From RUG12461 sp045661345 (GTDB lineage Bacteria > Bacillota > Clostridia > Lachnospirales > Lachnospiraceae): a stretch of 64,000 bases of DNA. Positions 34,977 through 41,086 of the stretch are shown here, in pieces; the first letter of the stretch is position 1; each line of letters opens with the position of its first letter. Both the position numbers and the translations under genes were made by a program. The notes beneath the pieces were generated by a model. It saw only the letters and a list, made by a program, of their open reading frames with translations, searched no databases and was not told the origin of the DNA. Location: positions 97,629-161,628 of the forward strand of contig JAZRFM010000015.1 of assembly GCA_045661345.1 (NCBI GenBank), given 5' to 3'.

Positions 34977-36189
34977 GAAGATCCTCCAATCCATATCCTG
35001 CAGCAAACAGTTTCCCTGTGTGCTTTAATTCTCCCACCCTTACCCATTCTCCGAGGATACGGCCATTCTCTTCTCCGGTTTCCTGAAAATGGAACAGTGG
35101 ATGCAGCTTCACTTCCCCGTTTTCCATGCCGTCCAGTTCCACGATATCCAAAAGCTTCCTGCTTCTGTCCCGGAGTCTTCCCAGATGCACCAGAATATCA
35201 ATCCCGGATGCGATCTGCGAGCGGATCGCCGTGAGGGGCAGCTCCATCCCCATCAGTACCATGGTTTCCAGCCTCGAGATCATATCCATACAGGAATTAG
35301 CATGCCCTGTAGAGATGGATCCGTCATGCCCCGTATTGTATGCCTGCAGGACATCCAGACACTCCCCGCCCCGGACTTCTCCCACGATGATCCTGTCAGG
35401 CCTCATTCTCAGGGAAGTTTTCACAAGATCCCGGATCGTGATGGGTTTCACACATTCCATATTTGCATTCCGTGTTTCCATACGTACCAGATTGGGGACG
35501 CCTCTGATCTGCAATTCCGCTGAGTCCTCAATGGTGATGAGTCGCTCATCCTTCGGGATAAAATTCGATAAAGCATTGAGAAATGTGGTTTTTCCAGAGC
35601 CGGTTCCGCCGGAGATAAATATATTATATTTTGATTTAACAAGTGTGTTAAGTGCTCCGACTATCTCTGTTGAGATGGAATGCAATGTCAAAAGCTTTTG
35701 CATGTTAATCGGTTCCTTTGGGAATTTCCGGATGGAAACCGCCGGTCCGTCGATGGAAATCGGCGACAATACCACATTCACCCTGGCTCCGGTCTTCAAA
35801 CGTGTATCCACAATCGGAGACGCTTCATTCACAACTCTGTTACTGATCCCCACGATCTGCTGGATCAAATCCTCCAGCTTTTCCCTGGATTCAAAGCTTT
35901 TCTCCCACTCTACCAGCTCACCGGCTTTTTCATAGAAAATATGATCCTTTCCATTGATCATGATTTCCGTAATCTCTTCATCATCCACCAGCTGCTGCAG
36001 GATATCCAGTTTGCGGAGTGAGTCAAACAGTTCCTCTGCCATTCTTTCCCGTTCATTCAGCCCGATTCTGTTTGTTTTTGCCGCTTCATCCAACTCTGAC
36101 TCTATCAGTTCCTGCAGCTCATCATCCGCCAGCTCACGATCCGGGTCCAGGTGCTCATATAAGCGTTCTCTCAGGTCTCTAATTTCCAT
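34915..36189 (-). CDS. cpaF: CpaF/TadA-family secretion ATPase
   Basis: 424 residues. Hexameric GspE-type ATPase driving pilus assembly. N-terminal helical domain, then Walker A ISGGTGSGKTTFLNAL, ASP box ITIEDSAELQI, Walker B-type DRIIVGEVRGGECLDVL and His box STGHANS. The ATG at 36189 (MEIRDLRERL) is used; a TTG six codons earlier is possible. Overlaps cpaE upstream and tadB downstream, so it is tightly coupled. Confidence 0.94.
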   Translation of the reverse strand: MEIRDLRERLYEHLDPDRELADDELQELIESELDEAAKTNRIGLNERERMAEELFDSLRKLDILQQLVDDEEITEIMINGKDHIFYEKAGELVEWEKSFESREKLEDLIQQIVGISNRVVNEASPIVDTRLKTGARVNVVLSPISIDGPAVSIRKFPKEPINMQKLLTLHSISTEIVGALNTLVKSKYNIFISGGTGSGKTTFLNALSNFIPKDERLITIEDSAELQIRGVPNLVRMETRNANMECVKPITIRDLVKTSLRMRPDRIIVGEVRGGECLDVLQAYNTGHDGSISTGHANSCMDMISRLETMVLMGMELPLTAIRSQIASGIDILVHLGRLRDRSRKLLDIVELDGMENGEVKLHPLFHFQETGEENGRILGEWVRVGELKHTGKLFAAGYGLEDLHENTNEEGRMAAGLQRISVL

Positions 36190-37192
36190 AGCTTTCCCCG
36201 GCCTCAAAAATCTGCCGTTTTAACGATTCTCCAAATTCTCCCCAAAAGATCTGCTGTTTCATTCGAAGCAGGCCGCCGGTCTGTCCGCATTGCTCCTGCA
36301 GCTTCAGATACCGGATCTTCTCTGTCAGCTGCTCACCCCCACCGGTCAGATACTGTTCAAAATGGCGAATCCTGTTGTAATTGATCTCACTCTCCGATAT
36401 CGGACAGTAAAACTTCTCGCATTTCTGCATCAGCTCCGCGAAGCCGGGAATCATGGCTCCAAAGTCCATCACGATTACCTGATAGTCCGTTTTCTCACAC
36501 AGGAGAGCGATCAGATGCTCATAATCATCCTTCGTTGCTTCGTGCAAAATCTCGGGGTTCTGAGCCGGCGGGACGTAATCCGCATGCTCCGTTTTATATA
36601 GCATGGTTCCCAGCTTCTGATAAAACCGTTCTCCCCCCTTTCTTGCAAAATAAAGCAGATCACCCAGATCCGTGGGATAGGTCTCGTCAAAAAGCCCCTC
36701 AAACCCTGCGCAGTCCATAAAGTTCAGATACAGCACCCTTTTCTGCTCTGCCAGGATTTCGGCCAGACCCAGTGAAAATGCGATCTGCAGATCGTGACCG
36801 TGGGGAGAATATACACCGATCAATTCCTTCCCACCCGGGTAAATTCCCTCTTCTGTCCGGAACTCACCGATCAATCCGTAGATTTCACGCAGAATCGCAT
36901 CTACTGTCTGATACTTGTAAATGGTCGGGAAATCCCGCCATTTTTCCGCGACCATCCCCTCATTCATCAGAATGAACCGCGTGATTCCGGCATAGATCCG
37001 GTCATTTTCAAAAAACATTTCCTCCATCAGTGCCGCATGAAAGTCCATCCTCTCTGCGCTGCCCCAAAAGACTTCCGGATCGCTGAACACATATACATCC
37101 GAATGCTTCTGTTTCTCCCCCGCAAGATAGGCAACCAGCTTTTCACAATAAGACGGATCCGCCACGCAAATCGCTATTCTTGGTTTATGCAA
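36179..37192 (-). CDS. CpaE/TadZ-like protein with degenerate P-loop
   Basis: 337 residues. N-terminal receiver-like segment (IAICVADPSYCEKLVAYL), then a ParA/MinD-like fold whose Walker A is replaced by GVYSPHGHDLQIAFSLGLAEIL, with later VLYLNF and VIVMDFGAM strands. CpaE/TadZ proteins place the pilus machine in the cell. TTG start with AAGGGGG upstream, overlapping the cpaA end. Loss of the P-loop Lys suggests no ATP hydrolysis. Confidence 0.7.
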   Translation of the reverse strand: MHKPRIAICVADPSYCEKLVAYLAGEKQKHSDVYVFSDPEVFWGSAERMDFHAALMEEMFFENDRIYAGITRFILMNEGMVAEKWRDFPTIYKYQTVDAILREIYGLIGEFRTEEGIYPGGKELIGVYSPHGHDLQIAFSLGLAEILAEQKRVLYLNFMDCAGFEGLFDETYPTDLGDLLYFARKGGERFYQKLGTMLYKTEHADYVPPAQNPEILHEATKDDYEHLIALLCEKTDYQVIVMDFGAMIPGFAELMQKCEKFYCPISESEINYNRIRHFEQYLTGGGEQLTEKIRYLKLQEQCGQTGGLLRMKQQIFWGEFGESLKRQIFEAGESYGN

Positions 37193-37703
37193 GATAACAC
37201 CCCCTTACGCTGATCAAATACCCCACTAAGATTGCTACCGAAAAATGAATTCGGTTATCCCAGTAATCCGTTTCCGTCTCCCCGTCTCCATACGGTATCC
37301 ATAAGCCGGTTTCGATCACTCCCCGTGCATACCGGCTCAGTACACGCAGCCGTTTCAAGAGCACGCCGCGAAGCAGTAATTTTATCAGCCCAATCAACGC
37401 TGCTGAAGCAAAAATATACATTATCGTACAAAAATACCGATCTTTATCCAGGAACACTCCCAATACCGAGAGCAGCTTTATATCGCCGGCGCCCAGCGCT
37501 TTGATACGATAAAACAGGAAAAAAAGTAGGATTGGAACACAACCGTTCAAAAGAAAGACAAGAATTCCACGTGGTCCATTCAAAATGATTTGATATGGTA
37601 ATCCGAGAAAAAGTCCGAAGAGAATGAGACGGTTACTGATTTTATCTGTTTTGAGATCCATCCAGACAGCTGTCATAAGCAACGTCAGGACGGAAAGGAT
37701 CAC
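37185..37703 (-). CDS. Prepilin peptidase, A24 family (CpaA/TadV)
   Basis: 172 residues, about 6 membrane segments. Catalytic aspartates in MDLKTDKISNRL (near residue 16) and GAGDIKLLSVLG (near residue 75). Cleaves pilin leaders of Flp and pseudopilins. GTG start, first gene of the tad operon. A second, diverged A24-like gene lies at 29764-30180. Confidence 0.9.
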   Translation of the reverse strand: MILSVLTLLMTAVWMDLKTDKISNRLILFGLFLGLPYQIILNGPRGILVFLLNGCVPILLFFLFYRIKALGAGDIKLLSVLGVFLDKDRYFCTIMYIFASAALIGLIKLLLRGVLLKRLRVLSRYARGVIETGLWIPYGDGETETDYWDNRIHFSVAILVGYLISVRGCYLA

Positions 37704-37740
37704 AACATTCCCACATGCATCACCTCGCTTTGTGAGTGCG

Positions 37741-37769
37741 AGTATACGACCCTGTGCAACCCCTGTCTA
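37741..37769 (-). promoter_or_regulatory. Predicted promoter of the tad operon
   Basis: Minus strand TAGACA (37764-37769), 17-bp spacer, TATACT (37741-37746); start near 37734, a leader of about 30 nt. Confidence 0.6.
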
Positions 37770-38207
37770 TAGGTTTTTTTCAAAAAAATCCGGTTCGGCG
37801 TTTTGTCCAAAAACTGTATGGGGGAATCCAAAGAAAAGACGGATCAGACTTGATAATACAGACTTTGAGGATGTCAAAAGCCTGTTTTTTTCGTTTTTTC
37901 CTTCTATTGATTATGCATGAATCCGCAGAAATGTGAGGTATTCACAAAATTTTGGGGGTGATTTTTGTATAGTATGCGAAAATTGATTTTTTCTTCCGAC
38001 TTCTTTTCGCTTCTTTTTCGCCTCATGATTTCTTCTGCTCCCCATTTGATTCATCCCTGTTTTTTCGTGACCTTTACAGAGATATGGTGATGGTTTTTGC
38101 GCGGAAGCAAAACACTTCTTCTAAATATTTAATGTAAATTTTATTTTAAGTATTGTTTCGGCGCCATCAGACTGACGTCCGCTTGCAAAGAGTCGCAAAC
38201 AAACCCC
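37770..38207. other. Intergenic stretch without a recognisable gene
   Basis: About 440 bp, AT-rich with T/A runs, between the tad promoter and the tRNA-Gly promoter. No ORF with a ribosome site, no RNA fold I can name. Confidence 0.5.
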
Positions 38208-38236
38208 TTGCTTTTACCATGAAATACCGCTATAAT
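38208..38236 (+). promoter_or_regulatory. Promoter of tRNA-Gly
   Basis: TTGCTT (38208-38213), 17-bp spacer, consensus TATAAT (38231-38236), 17 nt before the mature tRNA. Confidence 0.8.
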
Positions 38237-38253
38237 AGGCTTGTTTCAAGTTT

Positions 38254-38324
38254 GCAGATGTAGTACATCGGTAGTATATCAGCTTCCCAAGCTGAGGAGG
38301 CGGGTTCGACTCCCGTCATCTGCT
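38254..38324 (+). tRNA. tRNA-Gly (anticodon CCC)
   Basis: 71 nt. Seven-bp acceptor stem GCAGATG/CATCTGC, anticodon stem TCAGC/GCTGA around loop TTCCCAA, T-arm CGGGTTCGACTCCCG, discriminator T. CCA not encoded. Followed by a terminator. Confidence 0.95.
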
Positions 38325-38337
38325 GTTTTGTAAAAAT

Positions 38338-38376
38338 CCGCAGTCCTTTGTGTATCAAGGCTTTGCGGGTTTTTTA
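38338..38376 (+). terminator. Terminator after tRNA-Gly
   Basis: CCGCAG...CCTT pairs with AAGG...TTTGCGG, followed by a run of six T residues. Confidence 0.85.
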
Positions 38377-38457
38377 TTTGCTGAAAAAGTACAATAAAAA
38401 GAATGGCTGGTATAAGTGAGCATACCGATTTTTGGAACAAAGAAATGCAATGATACC

Positions 38458-38500
38458 AACGGCGGCGAGAAATCTTTTGAAGATGGATCGCCGCCGTTTT
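38458..38500 (+). terminator. Orphan 11-bp GC-rich hairpin
   Basis: AACGGCGGCGA pairs perfectly with TCGCCGCCGTT, then TT. It has terminator shape but lies 80 nt past the tRNA terminator and 150 nt before the next gene, so what it ends is unclear. A small RNA or decayed gene is possible. Confidence 0.55.
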
Positions 38501-38653
38501 CTCGAATAAAGGGATGGCTGTGGATGCAGGCTCAGAGCAGAATGTGGACAGTATGAAGAGTGATGTCAAAAAGGTACTATATTATTTCTTCAGTGCCTGT
38601 GATATGGTTTCCATAGAACACAGAGGAAACATCTTATTTGAAAGGAGAAAATC

Positions 38654-39133
38654 GTGAAGAAAAATATACGCCTTGTCCTGTTGGGAGAACTCGTGCTACT
38701 GATCGCGCTGATCCTTGGAAACGTCTTTTTGGGAAGCGGGGGGTTGTCTGCGGTTCGGTGGTTCCTCGATCTGCCATCTCTGCTGATCATTATGGTGGTT
38801 TTGATACCCGGTCTTTTGATCATGGGTGAATGGAGGGACTTTATAAAATCTTTTTCGGTTGGCATTAAACACTACACTCTTTTAGAACTGAAGAATATTA
38901 CAGAAGCGGTAGGGGCAGCGCAGAAACTGACTGTTTTCGGAGCCCTTTTTGCGATCATCATATCCACAGTCCTGATTCTGGGACAGATAAATGACGTTTC
39001 CAAGCTTGGTCCGAACCTGGCAGTCTGCTTCCTTGCAGGGTTTTATGCGCTGATCATAGAGTTTTTCCTGCTTCCGCTCAAGCTGAATGCAGAACGAAAG
39101 ATGAACGAAGAAATGGACTTAGGGGATGAATGA
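38654..39133 (+). CDS. MotA/TolQ/ExbB-like membrane protein
   Basis: 159 residues, four predicted membrane segments. Segments such as FLDLPSLLIIMVVLI and LGPNLAVCFLAGFYALIIEFFLLPLK resemble short MotA-like proteins found in many clostridia outside flagellar loci. It lacks most of the cytoplasmic MotA domain. GTG start with AAAGGAG. Overlaps the following LuxR-type gene by 8 nt. Role unknown; not evidence of motility. Confidence 0.65.
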   Translation: MKKNIRLVLLGELVLLIALILGNVFLGSGGLSAVRWFLDLPSLLIIMVVLIPGLLIMGEWRDFIKSFSVGIKHYTLLELKNITEAVGAAQKLTVFGALFAIIISTVLILGQINDVSKLGPNLAVCFLAGFYALIIEFFLLPLKLNAERKMNEEMDLGDE

Positions 39134-39374
39134 TACTGAGATCACAAAAGCGAAATACCTCGAAGTGGCTCGGAGGTACGCTTTCACAAAGCGGGAGCTG
39201 GAACTGGGCTTCTTAAAGGTGTCAGGGTTTTCTAACCGGAGGATCGCATTTATGCTCGGTATTTCAGAGCAAACGGTCAAAAATCATTTTTCGCATATAT
39301 ATGAGAAAGCATGGGTCCCCGGGAGAAAGGAATTTCGGGAATTGTTTTTACGGGATGAAAGCGCCTGCAAATGA
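39126..39374 (+). CDS. Stand-alone LuxR-type helix-turn-helix protein
   Basis: 82 residues consisting of a GerE/LuxR DNA-binding domain: LTKREXE-like FTKRELELGFLKVSGFSNRRIAFMLGISEQTVKNHFSHIYEKAWV, with no receiver. The overlap with the MotA-like gene suggests it is made with it and may regulate it. Partner membrane control of a LuxR-type regulator is conceivable but unproven. Confidence 0.75.
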   Translation: MNDTEITKAKYLEVARRYAFTKRELELGFLKVSGFSNRRIAFMLGISEQTVKNHFSHIYEKAWVPGRKEFRELFLRDESACK

Positions 39375-39489
39375 CCATATGCGTGATTGGCATTATATTG
39401 TTGTAAAGGATCGCGAAGTTACCCGACGTTTACTTAGTATAGTTCCCTGGGGAATATCTGATGCCAGAGGGACTGAGCATCAAAAAAGC

Positions 39490-39512
39490 TGTCGCACTAA
39501 ATTAGTGCGACA
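39490..39512 (-). terminator. Perfect 11-bp palindrome with T-run on the minus strand
   Basis: TGTCGCACTAA, one base, TTAGTGCGACA. Read on the minus strand it is followed by GCTTTTTT, so it works as a terminator for whatever is transcribed leftward here; alternatively it is a repeat-element end. Confidence 0.6.
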
Positions 39513-39663
39513 ACCCTTTGAACTCGATTCTTGGCAGATATCGGGTATACATATCCGATACGGTGTAAGGAATGTTTTCCTGCTGCAGCACTTGGCAGAA
39601 TAGATCGAGGGGTGTCCGGTCCTTTCCAAGCAAAGTACAGCAGAAAGGACAGATTCGGCAAAA

Positions 39664-39687
39664 GGAGCCAGTTCCTTGACTGGCTCC
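39664..39687. terminator. Terminator of the small lipoprotein operon
   Basis: GGAGCCAGT/ACTGGCTCC with a 6-nt loop, T residues on both sides, 10 nt past the lipoprotein stop. Confidence 0.8.
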
Positions 39688-39697
39688 CGCAACTTTT

Positions 39698-40018
39698 TTA
39701 TTTTGCATCTGGAATCTCGATCGTCCATCCACCATCATCCATCTGATACATCCATACGATGTCACCGGGGTTTAGCTCATCGTCTCCGTTGTATTTGCAG
39801 ATGACAATCTCATCATTTTCACTTTGTACGTTGTAGTGATTATCATACTCATCCTCGGGAAGCTTTTCTACGACAGTACCGAGCATATCAAAATAGACGA
39901 TTTCCTCTTCCGTTTCCAGCACCCGTACGTGTGGTTCTGCGGTTTGTGTTCCGCACCCGCTGATCAGACCGGCTATAGAAGCATTTATCATGAGACATAC
40001 TATGATCATTCCTTTCAT
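39698..40018 (-). CDS. Small lipoprotein of unknown function
   Basis: 106 residues. Signal MKGMIIVCLMINASIAGLISGC with lipobox ISGC; the mature part is acidic with YFDMLGTVVEKLPEDEY and a C-terminal NPGDIVWMYQMDDGGWTIEI that again has a G-D-x-V turn as in the two upstream genes. AAAGGAGG precedes; the start may be a GTG one codon earlier. Third gene of a likely operon with the two double-glycine-leader proteins. Confidence 0.75.
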   Translation of the reverse strand: MKGMIIVCLMINASIAGLISGCGTQTAEPHVRVLETEEEIVYFDMLGTVVEKLPEDEYDNHYNVQSENDEIVICKYNGDDELNPGDIVWMYQMDDGGWTIEIPDAK

Positions 40019-40085
40019 CACGCTGTTCCTCCTTTGTACTTGATTTTAAGAAAGGCTACGGAAATGATCCGTAGCCTCACAAACA

Positions 40086-40364
40086 TTATTGCATGGGTTT
40101 CAGTTCATGCTCCGCGATCTTCGCGTTTTCTGCGACCCAGCCGAGATCCGGCATATGCATCCGGCAGATGTAGTACCACTCGGTATAACGCCAGACAGCC
40201 TGCTTGATCTCGATCCGGTCATAGCTAGATCCATCATCATCAACCAGAAGGACGAGATCACCAACTTTGAACTTCGCTTCTGTTGCTGCTTCACTTGAAC
40301 CTTCCCCACCGGTCATCTGTGACAGTATTTCGTCATCCAGTTTCATGTTTTTGTGATCTGCCAT
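40086..40364 (-). CDS. Small protein with double-glycine leader (paralog B)
   Basis: 92 residues. Residues 1-20 (MADHKNMKLDDEILSQMTGG) have the look of a double-glycine leader cleaved by C39 peptidases: acidic helix, hydrophobic spacing and terminal GG. The remaining 72 residues contain KFKVGDLVLLVDDDG, an SH3-like/KOW-type strand start. The leader is shared with the neighbouring paralog, while the cores differ. No maturation enzyme or C39 transporter is in the window. Confidence 0.7.
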   Translation of the reverse strand: MADHKNMKLDDEILSQMTGGEGSSEAATEAKFKVGDLVLLVDDDGSSYDRIEIKQAVWRYTEWYYICRMHMPDLGWVAENAKIAEHELKPMQ

Positions 40365-40385
40365 AGTGTTTTCCTCTGTATTGAT

Positions 40386-40667
40386 TTATGCGTAACTTAA
40401 GTGTTTCTCCCAAATATTGATCTCGACAGGATGCCCTGACGGATGATTCTCTGACTCAATATCGTATTCCCATGTATCAAAGAAGCTCTCAAAATGGATC
40501 TTTACAATCCTGCCCTTTACGATAATAGGCGTTCCATTATAGACCTGCTCGAACTGCACATAATCACCCATCTTGAACTTCGGTTCGGTGGTTGCAGCAC
40601 CGTCTGTTCCGCCCGCTGCGGTTGCCATGATCTCATCATCAACTTTCATATTCTTGTTATCTGCCAT
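40386..40667 (-). CDS. Small protein with double-glycine leader (paralog A)
   Basis: 93 residues. Leader MADNKNMKVDDEIMATAAGG (20 residues, same length and pattern as paralog B), then AATTEPKFKMGDYVQFEQVYNG and a beta-rich core with several aromatic residues. GGAGG before the ATG and a -10 TATAAT 50 nt upstream. Could be an exported peptide or bacteriocin-like protein, or the GG may be coincidental in a cytoplasmic SH3-fold protein. Confidence 0.7.
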   Translation of the reverse strand: MADNKNMKVDDEIMATAAGGTDGAATTEPKFKMGDYVQFEQVYNGTPIIVKGRIVKIHFESFFDTWEYDIESENHPSGHPVEINIWEKHLSYA

Positions 40668-40716
40668 TGTCGTTTCCTCCTTCTTAAGTTACGGTTGTTT
40701 TTTCGTTTCTTGCCTT

Positions 40717-40722
40717 ATTATA
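40717..40722 (-). promoter_or_regulatory. -10 element of the double-glycine-leader operon
   Basis: TATAAT on the minus strand, start expected near 40710, leader about 43 nt. The 17-bp-upstream hexamer TAACAC is a weak -35. Confidence 0.5.
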
Positions 40723-40819
40723 CGAACCGGCAAATCCCTGTGTTACAGATTTTGCGTATTCGGTCGATTCTGATGTCTAAGTGGTCGTATCTTGAGAAAA
40801 TCATACATGAAAAATCGCT

Positions 40820-40854
40820 AAAAAACCACTATTCTCGCTATTCGGTAGTTTTTT
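40820..40854. terminator. Bidirectional terminator-like hairpin
   Basis: AAAAAACCAC and GTAGTTTTTT pair (one G-U on the minus strand) around a 15-nt loop. Lies between the coiled-coil operon end and the leader-peptide promoter. Confidence 0.55.
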
Positions 40855-41031
40855 GGGGATATTTGGTGCAGTTCGTCCGTGATCGATTAAGCTGACATTG
40901 GTTGAAGATACTACTTGACTTACACAGTTGAATTGCAGCAAATCGAAAGGGCTGTAAGACTATGATTCTTCTATGGGAAGGAAGATCATTAGAGTTCATA
41001 CGTATCACCAAAAATCTTCATGAATGAAAGC

Positions 41032-41058
41032 AGTGCCCCGGGCTCACCCCGGGGCACT
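41032..41058 (-). terminator. GC-rich hairpin after the coiled-coil gene
   Basis: AGTGCCCCGG/CCGGGGCACT, 7-nt loop, 28 nt past the stop. The T-run is poor (CTGCTTT). Confidence 0.6.
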
Positions 41059-41086
41059 AATAGAAATGATGAGAAAAAGTTATATA

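Larger units (their letters stand above)
39480..39697 (-). pseudogene. Possible decayed coding remnant
   Basis: Minus-strand frame ending near 39502 reads protein-like (GKDRTPLDLFCQVLQQENIP and IPYTVSDMYTRYLPR) but has no start or ribosome site and overlaps the lipoprotein terminator. I do not recognise the family; it could be the end of a lost gene or a chance frame. Confidence 0.25.

Noticed and set aside
38654..39133. MotA-like gene as evidence for flagella
   Set aside because: The cytoplasmic motor domain is missing and no flagellar gene is nearby.
39490..39512. Shared 12-mer AATTTAGTGCGA between the palindrome and 63.33 kb as a repeat family
   Set aside because: A 12-bp match is expected by chance many times in 64 kb; kept only as a side remark.
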